64,000 bases of DNA from Candidatus Cloacimonetes bacterium HGW-Cloacimonetes-1. Its GTDB lineage: Bacteria; Cloacimonadota; Cloacimonadia; Cloacimonadales; Cloacimonadaceae. The stretch covers positions 1-64,000 of the forward strand of contig PHBQ01000001.1 of NCBI GenBank assembly GCA_002841975.1, in the 5' to 3' direction. Of this stretch, positions 35,385-44,108 are shown piece by piece. The notes beneath the pieces are model-generated. The model searched no databases. It was given only the letters and a program-made list of their open reading frames with translations, and had not been told where the DNA came from. The position numbers and the translations under genes are program-made. Position 1 is the stretch's first letter. Each line of letters begins with the position of its first letter.

Positions 35385-36248
35385 TCACGACACGTAAGTG
35401 TCTGAAGGGAATCCGCTATACAATCCGATGCGATACATGGAGCGTCTCCATTTCATGTATTGGCATTGAATCAAGTTTATCATATATCGTTTCGTGAGGG
35501 TTTCATCATTATAATTGAAGAATTCCCAGATTTTCTTCCTTGGAAAATGCCGTACTTGAACCAAAGTCTGTGCTTTCAGGGTTGTAAAGATCGCAGAGGG
35601 GATGATAAATGTTTCTTCTCCCCATGTATCACCTTCTTTGAGTGCATCTATCACTGACCCATTGTGTATTACATTTAATATCCCATTTTCCACAAATATC
35701 AGAGAGCCGGTTGCTTCATCCAGAGGAATGGTCTCCCCTACAGCATAATCAGTTAGTGTTCCCAAACCCCGGAATCCAATCATTTGTTCATGCGTAAAAC
35801 CCCGTAACAAGAGCATCTCGTTGAGTTTTTCGGACCGACTGGCAGCACTCTCGGAAGAAGGAGTTGTCAATTCAATTAAGTCTACCGAATGTTTCAATCC
35901 AGCCTTAACAACCTTGAGCAATTCTTCAGTACGAATAGGTTTTGTCAAATAATGATATGCTCCCGAGCGAATAGCTTTGATCGCAACGTCCACACTGGAA
36001 AAGCCCGTAGTAACCACAATCACCGCAAGGGGCTGGATTTCTTTCAGCTTTACAATCAGCTCCAATCCATCCATTCTGGGCATATATACGTCGATAATAT
36101 ACAGATCATATTTCTCGTATGCTACTTTTTCGAGGGCATCCATTCCATCCACAGCAATTGCGACTGCATAGCCGGCTTCCGTGAGGAATTCGCTAATGAT
36201 ATCGCGAATGCTTTGTTCATCATCAACTATCATAATTTTGGGAGTCAT
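35385..36248 (-). CDS. Response regulator: receiver plus cyclic-nucleotide-binding-like domain
   Basis: 287 residues from the ATG at 36248, which has AAGGAAG upstream; an in-frame start at 36290 would overlap the sensor gene. Residues 1-120 are a receiver: acidic pair IVDDEQ, phospho-acceptor Asp53 in YIIDVYMPRMDG, Thr in VTTGFSS, Lys in LTKPI. Residues about 160-265 resemble a Crp-type beta-roll (LIFVENGILNVIHNG, then LKEGDTWGEETFI) without a helix-turn-helix. So output is probably by protein contact, not DNA binding. Adjacent to an incomplete sensor and pilT, suggesting control of pilus activity. Confidence 0.82.
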   Translation of the reverse strand: MTPKIMIVDDEQSIRDIISEFLTEAGYAVAIAVDGMDALEKVAYEKYDLYIIDVYMPRMDGLELIVKLKEIQPLAVIVVTTGFSSVDVAIKAIRSGAYHYLTKPIRTEELLKVVKAGLKHSVDLIELTTPSSESAASRSEKLNEMLLLRGFTHEQMIGFRGLGTLTDYAVGETIPLDEATGSLIFVENGILNVIHNGSVIDALKEGDTWGEETFIIPSAIFTTLKAQTLVQVRHFPRKKIWEFFNYNDETLTKRYMINLIQCQYMKWRRSMYRIGLYSGFPSDTYVS

Positions 36249-36261
36249 AATTCTTCCTTTT

Positions 36262-37116
36262 TTAACTCTGATCGTCTTGAGTATCTTCAACCATAATAGA
36301 ATGGGCTTTCAGAACTTTCAGACGATTCAAAATGGAACTAATCTTATTCACTGCATCAGTTATTTCATTATTGCTTTTCTGTAAACCATCAATCTGAAGC
36401 TCTGTACCATATTTTTTTACTCTGCTCAAGGATAGGGTAATAACACATAATGGAGTATTAATGTCATGATCAATTTGCGAAACATCCTGGAGAATTGGCT
36501 TTAACTCCTCCATATCGGATTTTAACTTGTTTAACGAAGCCACTTGAGTTCGCAAGGCTTCCATTTCCCTAGCGGTTTCGTGGTGTTTAGTTACCTGATC
36601 ACTGAGGTAATTTGCGATCATCGCCACTCCACAAAACAAACCGGTGTAAGATAATATATACATCGTAGATCCGACAGTGTCAAGCCCGTAAACTGCGATA
36701 GGCGTTAAAAGTCCATTCTGATAAAACACTGCTAAAACCAATAAGCTCATACTCGCTATCAACCCGGCGATTAAACCTCCATTTTGAGGTATTGTAAGAG
36801 CTGCCGTGATCACACCGATCAAATACACCCACACGAAGAAACTACTCAGCCCACCTGTCAAATGTACGATGAGGGTAGCAAAAACTATATCAGATACAAT
36901 CTGAAATATCTCCACCCAGTGCTTGTGACACAAAGCCTGAACTTGAAACAACAAGTTGAGTGCGATAATCCCACCAAAGACACCTATGATCACTAATGCT
37001 TGGATATTTGATTCATTGAAACGGATATGTAACAGACTTATGGAGAACAGAACCACTACCATAAACCACCGGATCATTGCCCACCAGTTCAGTACTTTTT
37101 GTTTATCACTATTCAC
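36262..37116 (-). CDS. PilS-like membrane sensor lacking a kinase ATPase domain
   Basis: 284 residues from a GTG at 37116 behind GGAGAG; a longer frame from 37188 would overlap the LamG gene. Six hydrophobic helices (about residues 15-170) resemble PilS-type sensors. A coiled coil and an H-box-like QIDHDINTPLCVI follow, with His217 where histidine kinases carry the phosphorylated residue. The protein ends about 65 residues later with no N, G1, F or G2 box, and the next gene is not an ATPase. It could be phosphorylated in trans, act as a phosphotransfer or phosphatase partner, or simply anchor the regulator encoded 14 bases downstream. Confidence 0.75.
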   Translation of the reverse strand: MNSDKQKVLNWWAMIRWFMVVVLFSISLLHIRFNESNIQALVIIGVFGGIIALNLLFQVQALCHKHWVEIFQIVSDIVFATLIVHLTGGLSSFFVWVYLIGVITAALTIPQNGGLIAGLIASMSLLVLAVFYQNGLLTPIAVYGLDTVGSTMYILSYTGLFCGVAMIANYLSDQVTKHHETAREMEALRTQVASLNKLKSDMEELKPILQDVSQIDHDINTPLCVITLSLSRVKKYGTELQIDGLQKSNNEITDAVNKISSILNRLKVLKAHSIMVEDTQDDQS

Positions 37117-37129
37117 GATTCTCTCCACA

Positions 37130-38323
37130 TCAGTCTCGGATATATTGTATGGTTGCCGGATTGAGCACCAGGTTATAATATGATGCAATCTCTCCGTCGG
37201 TCAAAGCCCTTGGTACCAGGCCAATCTGATCGATCAGCCCATACATAAAATGAAAAGTATCTCCTACTTGGGGATTTCCATAATACTCACGGCCAATATA
37301 CATCCCTTTGTTTCGAATGGCATTAGGTTTATACCACGGATACAGAGGATTAGACGCAGTACCTACCAGGGCTCCATTCAGATAGCCTTTGACTTGACCC
37401 CGGTTATAGGTAAGTGCCACAAAGTACCAGGGATCCTTGTTATGAGGCCATTTACCATCGGGAGTAAAGGGTGTAGAAAGCTCAACTGTTAAACCATTCT
37501 CGGTGGTACATGTATAGTACATTCTTCCGCTGGAATACCAAATTGCACCGGATGGTTTTTTCCTCACGGTGCCCCAGCCGACACCATTTGTCGCCAAAGC
37601 AGGATCATCCGGATCGGGAGGCAACCAATATAAGGTAGCGGCTCCCCAGTTCTGGTTGATCTTTACAAATGCCATCAAAGTAAAGCTGGAGGAGACCATC
37701 ATTGTAGCATTTCCGGTATGACGAATATAGCCATCAATAGCACCGGAAGATTCCCCAAAACTGGCGCACTTCCACCCGTCCACACCACTGCCATGGGGTC
37801 GGGTATCGACATTGCCAAAGAACTCTGCATCGTTGCCGTGTTCGGACGCATCATAAACCATATTAAATGCCGGATTAAACGCCGGTTGATTCACATCCAA
37901 AAAAATACAGTAGTCCAAGTTCAAAAGTGTCACAAGCGGGAAGCTAAATGCTATTTCGGCACGATAGCCAAGCGTTCTCCCCATATTAGCCGCGCTGACA
38001 TAGCTGATAGCCCGAAAACTGGCATTATTGCCGTTTTCTGCGAAAGTGTACTGGATGCTATCAATATTACATTCTTGAATCTTGAAGTTATTATAGCTTA
38101 CCTGCCATTTCATCAGTCCGGCATCGCCAGCCATCATACCATACTCTATTGATTGCTGGACAGCAATTCGGAGCGCATAATCCGAAACGCTCTCTGCTTG
38201 TTTTGTCAGTAAATTGCGATTTATGATATTGGGCAGGGACAGCAGTCTTCTTTGCATGGTATTCAAAATACCGGCATACAGCGTCGTCATCAAAACTACT
38301 ACGAGCAGCATTGAACGTCCCAT
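37130..38323 (-). CDS. Membrane-anchored LamG-like (concanavalin-fold) protein, putative minor pilin or tip adhesin
   Basis: 397 residues. The N-terminus (MGRSMLLVVVLMTTLYAGIL) is one short hydrophobic helix followed by a pseudopilin-like helical stem (about 20-60). From about residue 160 a LamG/jelly-roll domain is visible: MVYDASEHGNDAEFFGN, SSFTLMAFVKIN, WYFVALTYNRGQVKGYLNGA, IDQIGLVPRALTDGEIASYYN. LamG folds bind carbohydrates or proteins, so a surface adhesin presented by the pilus is a reasonable inference. AAGGAG precedes the ATG. It lies directly after two pseudopilin-like genes. Confidence 0.7.
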   Translation of the reverse strand: MGRSMLLVVVLMTTLYAGILNTMQRRLLSLPNIINRNLLTKQAESVSDYALRIAVQQSIEYGMMAGDAGLMKWQVSYNNFKIQECNIDSIQYTFAENGNNASFRAISYVSAANMGRTLGYRAEIAFSFPLVTLLNLDYCIFLDVNQPAFNPAFNMVYDASEHGNDAEFFGNVDTRPHGSGVDGWKCASFGESSGAIDGYIRHTGNATMMVSSSFTLMAFVKINQNWGAATLYWLPPDPDDPALATNGVGWGTVRKKPSGAIWYSSGRMYYTCTTENGLTVELSTPFTPDGKWPHNKDPWYFVALTYNRGQVKGYLNGALVGTASNPLYPWYKPNAIRNKGMYIGREYYGNPQVGDTFHFMYGLIDQIGLVPRALTDGEIASYYNLVLNPATIQYIRD

Positions 38324-38333
38324 CTTTTACTCC

Positions 38334-38906
38334 TTATGCACCTTGCATATAGGCATTCATAAAGAAACACTTAAATTGCAGTTTTGTAATGATAGGCTTA
38401 CCGCCAATTCGCGGTGGATTTCTAAAGAAAGCTAATCGTACCTCCGCACTGCGTACATCAGATGCGGTGGTCGTCAAAACGTCTGATTTTGAATAATAAC
38501 GAAATTTGAGATCATTAATCCAAAACAAATACCCCAGATTTGTCAAGGGTACCCCATTCTGAGAGATCACTACTGCGGATCCATAGGGACTGGGAACACT
38601 TGAGAGCTTGATCGAGAGTGTATTTTCATTGGATCCAATCTGATCTGCCTGGAAGTCCCAGTAGGTACGAAACACCAGAACACTCGTAGTAGCCGTAATC
38701 ACTGTCTGCCCCGGGCTGTAGCCAATGCCTGCCAAGGCAATCACACTATTGAGTTTGGTGGCAGTCTGATCCATATGATCTACCATATCCATAGTATACA
38801 GAGCTCTTTCAGATGCTTCCTGCATCTGAAGCTGAAATGTAATCATCATCATTATCAGCATACTGCCAATGATTGCTGCGCCGATTAGATCTAAGATAAA
38901 ATTCAT
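38334..38906 (-). CDS. Pseudopilin-like membrane protein (PilW/GspJ position)
   Basis: 190 residues from the ATG at 38906, which overlaps the upstream stop (TAATG). The N-terminal helix MNFILDLIGAAIIGSMLIMM and the following amphipathic stretch fit a pilin-like stem, and the rest is beta-rich. No classical G-FTLxE cleavage site is seen, so processing by a prepilin peptidase is uncertain. Position in the operon suggests a minor pilin. Confidence 0.55.
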   Translation of the reverse strand: MNFILDLIGAAIIGSMLIMMMITFQLQMQEASERALYTMDMVDHMDQTATKLNSVIALAGIGYSPGQTVITATTSVLVFRTYWDFQADQIGSNENTLSIKLSSVPSPYGSAVVISQNGVPLTNLGYLFWINDLKFRYYSKSDVLTTTASDVRSAEVRLAFFRNPPRIGGKPIITKLQFKCFFMNAYMQGA

Positions 38907-39334
38907 TATAGATTCAAGTGGGTTTTGGTATAAATACGTTGCATCACAACCGGTACTTTCAGACCGGGTGTCACAGTTGTAACCCGAACTCTTACCCATA
39001 TATTCTTTACTATGGGAGTTGTAAGCGGGATACCCAGGGAATCACAATCCACGGTTCTGATATTCAAATTGTAAATATCACCGGGAAATGCCAGATCTAT
39101 AGTTCTATTCACATTGGCATAAGTAGTTTTAATATTAAAAAACGCCAGCTGTTTACTAAACAACTTTGCATCGATTTCATCCAATACGGTATGTGAAAGC
39201 TGGGTGGCCTGTACATACTGGGTAGCATTGATCAGCAGATCATTTTGGTTCATCAGCCTTTGATTGTAATTTAGAGATACTGATGTAAAAAATACTACAG
39301 CGAACAAAGCTAAAACCATTTCCATCATGTTCAT
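38906..39334 (-). CDS. Pseudopilin-like protein (PilV/GspI position)
   Basis: 142 residues beginning MNMMEMVLALFAVVFFTSV, a short leader with Glu5 followed by a hydrophobic helix, much like a pilin N-terminus that starts almost at the mature residue. A small beta-rich domain follows. Start overlaps the GspE stop (ATGA) and its own stop overlaps the next start. Probable minor pilin or pseudopilin. Confidence 0.6.
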   Translation of the reverse strand: MNMMEMVLALFAVVFFTSVSLNYNQRLMNQNDLLINATQYVQATQLSHTVLDEIDAKLFSKQLAFFNIKTTYANVNRTIDLAFPGDIYNLNIRTVDCDSLGIPLTTPIVKNIWVRVRVTTVTPGLKVPVVMQRIYTKTHLNL

Positions 39335-41118
39335 GCATCCTCCGCAGTGGCAAACAACACTTCTGCAAGGTCTGTGTTGCCTTCGCGCATACGCTGGATT
39401 CCACTTTGCCGCATCGACAGCATGCCATGCTTCTCTGCGATTGCGCGGATACGCTCTTCATCGATATCGTTCAGAGATTTTACGATTTCATTGCGGATTT
39501 CAGGATAGAAATACAGGGCTTCGGCAATATTGACGCGCCCTTTGTAACCATTGTGGCATTTGGAGCACCCTACAGCTTCATAAATGGTACCACTTTCCAG
39601 TTCTTCCCGCTTAAAACCAATTTGGATAGCAGTTTCCCAGTGCTCCTTGGACAGTGGTCGACGGCAATGCACGCAGAGTTTGCGGACCAGACGCTGGGCA
39701 ATGATAATATTGATCGAATATGCCAACAGGAATGTCTCGATCCCCATTTTGTAAAGCCTTGTAACAGCCGATGGAGCGTCGTTTGTATGAAGCGTTGAAA
39801 ATGTCAAATGCCCGGTGTTGGCAAGCTTTACTGCTATATCTGCAGTTATTTTATCACGAATCTCACCCACCATTACGATATCAGGATCATGGCGTAAGAT
39901 GGAGCGGATCGCCAAATCAAAACTCATTTTATGACCGATTTTAAGCTGTCTGGCACCTTTGATTACATATTCCACCGGATCTTCGCAAGTCAAAACATTG
40001 ACTGTGGGGTTTATCACATGATGCAGTGCAGCCATCAGCGTCGTTGATTTACCGCTACCTGTAGGTCCTGTGACGATAATGATACCTTTGGAAGTGTTGA
40101 TGGATTTGAGAAACTCATTCTGAGCCTGTTCTTGAAACCCCAGTTTACGGAAGTCCGTAATGACCTTTCTATCATCAATAACCCGGATTACGATACTTTC
40201 AAATCTGCGATCAAACTCTGCAGACACAATAGGTATGATGGATATTCTAAAGCGGATCAAGTGATCATCGATCAGCCGTTGAGCAAATCCATCCTGGGCT
40301 GTGTCACGTTCGAAGCGATCGACTCCGGTAGATCTATCCTTCACCACCGCAGAAAGTGCTTCCGGTGAAGTTTTCTCCTGGCGATGCCAAAGCTGCAATT
40401 TGCCATCTACTCTAAAAAATATATCGATAGAACCCTTCAATCCAGGGATAATATGCAAATCACTGGCATCCTTGTGCACAGCTTCGATCAAAGCACCTTC
40501 AAAGAGGTTTACCAATAGACTTTTATTGATTTCCTCATCGATCGACTGTTCATTTAATTCTTGGCTTTCGGCACTTTCAATATCACTCAAGACTTGGCCC
40601 GCTTCTTCCAGCAATTGTAAAAACTCGTTTTTTTGAGGTGCTATTTTTGCTATCAGATCATCAATACTTTTCAGGCTCGACCAAAATACTTCAATTCTTT
40701 TATAAGGTGTTCTATCTGTTATCTCTTGAATAATCGGCTCGGTAGGGTCTGCGGCAAGCACTTGTAACACATCCCGGCTTTTGTCTATTACAGCAAAGAC
40801 TTCCAGTGGAAATACCTTGTGTAAAAAGAGCTTTTTCTTCAAATCCTCGGGGAAGCGCTCCAAAAGAGCTATACACTCGTCTATTTGCAGGGGACTCATA
40901 TCCTCGATATTCACAATCAGACTGGGGAATGCGTACATTTTCGCCAGAGCACCATAGACGATGTCGTGCACTGCTTTGAAGTCACTGATCAGAATTTTGG
41001 CAAGTGCTCCGGCAGAGTTTTCACCATATTCTGTCATTTTTATGGAAGCACTTTCCACAATTGCCAGGTCAAACAATTCATTGTCTATTAAGTAACGTGC
41101 AAATTTTGAAAGTCTCAT
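39331..41118 (-). CDS. GspE/PilB-type pilus assembly ATPase
   Basis: 595 residues. An N-terminal N1E-like region (1-180) precedes the ATPase. Walker A is GPTGSGKSTT (351-360), the Asp box CEDPVEYV is intact (378-385), Walker B is DIVMVGEIRD, and the zinc tetracysteine site is CVHC...CSKC (Cys482, 485, 518, 521). It should drive pilin extraction and polymerisation at the inner membrane. It is encoded next to GspF, its usual partner. Confidence 0.95.
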   Translation of the reverse strand: MRLSKFARYLIDNELFDLAIVESASIKMTEYGENSAGALAKILISDFKAVHDIVYGALAKMYAFPSLIVNIEDMSPLQIDECIALLERFPEDLKKKLFLHKVFPLEVFAVIDKSRDVLQVLAADPTEPIIQEITDRTPYKRIEVFWSSLKSIDDLIAKIAPQKNEFLQLLEEAGQVLSDIESAESQELNEQSIDEEINKSLLVNLFEGALIEAVHKDASDLHIIPGLKGSIDIFFRVDGKLQLWHRQEKTSPEALSAVVKDRSTGVDRFERDTAQDGFAQRLIDDHLIRFRISIIPIVSAEFDRRFESIVIRVIDDRKVITDFRKLGFQEQAQNEFLKSINTSKGIIIVTGPTGSGKSTTLMAALHHVINPTVNVLTCEDPVEYVIKGARQLKIGHKMSFDLAIRSILRHDPDIVMVGEIRDKITADIAVKLANTGHLTFSTLHTNDAPSAVTRLYKMGIETFLLAYSINIIIAQRLVRKLCVHCRRPLSKEHWETAIQIGFKREELESGTIYEAVGCSKCHNGYKGRVNIAEALYFYPEIRNEIVKSLNDIDEERIRAIAEKHGMLSMRQSGIQRMREGNTDLAEVLFATAEDA

Positions 41119-41127
41119 GTTTTAATC

Positions 41128-42498
41128 CTACATTGTGGGTGGAGATATGGTGGCAATTTCTGCCGACACTACTGTTAAAAATGTGATTGCTATAGCAATA
41201 ATCATACCGACGAGAGTCTGAATATACTCGATCAAATTATTCATTTTATATGTAGTTTCTGCCTCGTAATAGGTAGCTATTTGCTGTGCTGACTGCAAGA
41301 TATTACCGGTTTCCTGACCCGTTTTAAGACGTGTTATTGCAGTCTTTGTGAATACGCCTGCGGCTTCCATGGCGGGGACGAATGCCTCCCCCTCTTTTAG
41401 CATCAAGGGAACTGTAATCCTTTTTATCTGATCCTCCATCCAGTAATTTCTGCATGCTTCACTTGCGGTTTTTATAGTTTCGATGTTATCTCCGGAGCCA
41501 GCATAAATGGTGGCAAATACCCGAAAGTAAATCTCGATGGACGATTTGTGGATGAGATGCCCTATGAGAGGTAATTTGATGATGTGCATATCTCTCCAGA
41601 TCTTGCCCTTGGGGGTGGACCACCACCTCCATACCGTAACGATCGGAGCTATTACTATCAGTGCTACAAGCCACCAAAAATTTGCCAGCCAATGGCTGAC
41701 TTCCAAAGTACCCTTTGTGAGGGGCGGCAGTGGCATGTTGTACTTCAGAAACATCTCTGCCGTAGCAGGAAATATATCTATCACATAATACATGACCGCA
41801 CCAAAAGTAGCAAGTACAGCAAACATAGGAGAGATCAGAGCTTTCTTGATGTTTTTACTGATTTCCACATCACGTTCAATGAATTTGCTGGTTGCTTCAA
41901 AAACATCTGCCATATTACCGCTACGCGTGGCCAGCCCCAGCATAAAAGCCGGAAATTTGCCAAACACATTGGAAAACCGCATGAATACTTCTTTGCCCTC
42001 GGCACCGCCTTTGAGTAAACTCTCGATCTGCAACAATGCGTCTTTCATGGAACGATTTGTTTGCTCCTCCGCCAACATCTCCAGGATCTTGCCAAAACTC
42101 ATTTTGTCTTTGAGCATGGTTGTAGAAAGCTTGATAAACATCATCACGTCTGCTTGGGATGTGCGAACCGGTAAATCGAATAATACGGGTTTGATGGTAA
42201 ATTTTGTGTAGCCCAGTTTGATGAGAGCTTGAGCAACTTCTTCTTTGCTATACGCTAATTGACGGCCCGAAAATGGTTTTTTACCGGGAATCAGTACTTT
42301 GTAGAGCCAGTCCTTTTTTCTGTCAAAATCGGTTACTCGCAGTACGTATTTTTTTGCAAGATTCGCCATGTGTTTTTTGGCTGCTTTGGGTGAATCTGCA
42401 GAAAACGTACCCTGCACCATCTTTCCCTGAGGTCCAATGCCTTTGAATCTGTACTCTCTTGTCACCGGCGCTCCCGCTTTGTCGAAACCAATAAACAC
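41128..42498 (-). CDS. GspF/PilC-type inner-membrane platform protein
   Basis: 456 residues with the double T2SSF domain plan: YRFKGIGPQGKMVQGTFSAD at the start, first repeat around LSTTMLKDKMSFGKILEMLA, a helix pair, and second repeat around FRVFATIYAGSGDNIETIK with FVPAMEAAGVFTKTAITRLK. Four hydrophobic segments are visible. The first codon is GTG at 42498, the only start possible because a stop lies just upstream; no clear ribosome site precedes it, in contrast to the pilin gene. Confidence 0.92.
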   Translation of the reverse strand: MFIGFDKAGAPVTREYRFKGIGPQGKMVQGTFSADSPKAAKKHMANLAKKYVLRVTDFDRKKDWLYKVLIPGKKPFSGRQLAYSKEEVAQALIKLGYTKFTIKPVLFDLPVRTSQADVMMFIKLSTTMLKDKMSFGKILEMLAEEQTNRSMKDALLQIESLLKGGAEGKEVFMRFSNVFGKFPAFMLGLATRSGNMADVFEATSKFIERDVEISKNIKKALISPMFAVLATFGAVMYYVIDIFPATAEMFLKYNMPLPPLTKGTLEVSHWLANFWWLVALIVIAPIVTVWRWWSTPKGKIWRDMHIIKLPLIGHLIHKSSIEIYFRVFATIYAGSGDNIETIKTASEACRNYWMEDQIKRITVPLMLKEGEAFVPAMEAAGVFTKTAITRLKTGQETGNILQSAQQIATYYEAETTYKMNNLIEYIQTLVGMIIAIAITFLTVVSAEIATISPPTM

Positions 42499-42621
42499 AT
42501 ATTAAACAATTACAGTGCAACCATCTACGCACGAGGAATAATCTGTTGCTACATCCTAATCCCAGTATGATAGATCTGTTTTAAAATCATCTCTTCGAAA
42601 GAGCGAATATTCCTGTTATAG

Positions 42622-42655
42622 CAAGAATGGTCAAGATAAATCTTGACCATTCTTG
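42622..42655 (-). promoter_or_regulatory. perfect 15-base stem-loop between pilin and gspF
   Basis: CAAGAATGGTCAAGA and TCTTGACCATTCTTG pair perfectly over 15 bases around a TAAA loop, 38 bases after the pilin stop in the minus direction. There is no real T-run after it. It may be a partial terminator or an RNA-stabilising 3' end that lets pilin be made in excess over the assembly genes. Confidence 0.75.
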
Positions 42656-42692
42656 GATTACTTGCTGTTAAGCAATATTTATGGATAATTGT

Positions 42693-43127
42693 TTACGGGA
42701 CTGCTACATCAGATGCAACTGCTGTAACTGTTCCGGCAGGGAAAGTAATCGTAGCAACAATCTGAGGATTCTTTGCGTCTTTTACTGATGTGCCAACGCC
42801 AGTAATTACTACTACGCCAGCGGCACCGTCAGTTACACCAGATAAGGTAAAAGCACCGTTATCATTAGTTGTTGAATCTGCACCCCAACCGATAAATGCA
42901 CCGATGGTTGCTTCTGAGCCAGCGGCCAAAACGCCATTTGCTCCACCCTGTGAAGATGGAGTTTTGTAATACTGTACAACCTGTGAAGCATAGCTTTGTG
43001 CATCGGCAGCCACGGCTGTCTTGTTGCTGTTGTAAGCTGTGTTGTTAAACATACTGATACCGACGGCAATAGCTACACCGACGATGATTACGCTGAGTAC
43101 GATTAATAGAATTTGTTGTGTTCCCAT
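42693..43127 (-). CDS. Major pilin-like protein with atypical N-terminus
   Basis: 144 residues: MGTQQILLIVLSVIIVGVAI is a short leader plus a long hydrophobic helix, then a helical stem (QSYASQVVQYYKTPSSQGG) and a small Gly/Ala/Thr/Val-rich beta domain. This resembles a type IV pilin, but the mature residue 5 would be Leu, not Glu. Cys is absent. A strong ribosome site (AAAGGAGAA) and position at the head of the operon suggest high expression as the fibre subunit. No prepilin peptidase is encoded in this window. Confidence 0.75.
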   Translation of the reverse strand: MGTQQILLIVLSVIIVGVAIAVGISMFNNTAYNSNKTAVAADAQSYASQVVQYYKTPSSQGGANGVLAAGSEATIGAFIGWGADSTTNDNGAFTLSGVTDGAAGVVVITGVGTSVKDAKNPQIVATITFPAGTVTAVASDVAVP

Positions 43128-43774
43128 AGTATTCTCCTTTTTGGGGTTTACTTTTTTCTCTATTTGTGATCCTTAATTGGATTCACAAGTTTATAGACAC
43201 AATTAATAACCTCTGTGATTGTTGATAATCGGTAAATAATACCCTGATAATGGCACAAATCAATGGCGCATGACTCTTCTTTTACAAGCTCTGCCATTAC
43301 ATCACTGCAACACCGGAGCTGCTACGATTTGTGTTTACTTCATCACAACAATCGCACCCTATGTATGGAATATGTTTTCAATTAATACTGTCGGCAATAC
43401 CCGACCACATCGTTAACACCATCAGATTCATTCTTCAAATTTAAAGACCATACTTCAGTGAATCTAAAATTTCTATACAGGCTAAAGTCAAAACTTGGGT
43501 TTATTATAAGGGCCCTATATAAATGTCAAGAAAAATCGTGCATTTTGCCATTTCCCAAGCCATCTCAGCGCCACATACATCTTGATATCAATGCTTTATA
43601 GCTCTGTACCCCTGGGGTCCACTTTTTACAGATTTGTGCCCTGAACGGAACCATTGATGACCGTTTCGGTGAATTGTAAGATTTGAATACGCTACTGATA
43701 TGCACATAGTCCAGACTTCGATTCTTTCCCTACATTATCCTGCTAAGATTTCTGCGGTATGAATGCCTGGAACT

Positions 43775-43845
43775 TCCGTTGCGTTTCCCTGGTGCTCACA
43801 AGGGCTTCACGAGGGAAGCACGAGGGAAGCACCTCGGATTGGAGT
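43775..43845. repeat. dispersed CTCGTGATTCC-type intergenic repeat, copy D
   Basis: Contains CTTCACGAGGGAAGCACGAG and GGAAGCACCTCGGATTGG, the same words as copies A to C but rearranged; the TCACGAGGGAAGCAC string is shared exactly with copy A. Confidence 0.6.
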
Positions 43846-44108
43846 GGGTATGGAGTTCTTGCCCTCCTTTTGATATTGGACGGCACGAACCGGATCTTCA
43901 AAGACGGATGGGACAAAGTCCGAGCTGTCCTTGTTAATCTCTTTATCAAGATGGCAGATCCTTTGAGGTTAAACAGGACAGACACACAGGTCTGCCCCTA
44001 CTGTCGTCTCGACTGTGGCAACGAGCAATCAGTTCTGGGCACACGAGGCGTGTGCCATTACGAAGTACCATGAACTCCAAGTCAGTAGGGTTTTGACCTA
44101 CCGGGCTA

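Noticed and set aside
43180-43225. A TATAAA box upstream of the pilin gene
   Set aside because: No acceptable -35 at 16-18 bases and no -24/-12 sigma-54 pattern; too weak to list as a promoter.
43600-43640. Possible insertion-sequence end (GGGGTCCACTTTTTACAG)
   Set aside because: No transposase, no matching inverted end and no target duplication could be found, so I list it only as a possible remnant.
43759-44073. A 104-codon open frame in the repeat-rich gap
   Set aside because: It runs through repeat copy D and a palindrome, has no ribosome site and shows no recognisable domain.
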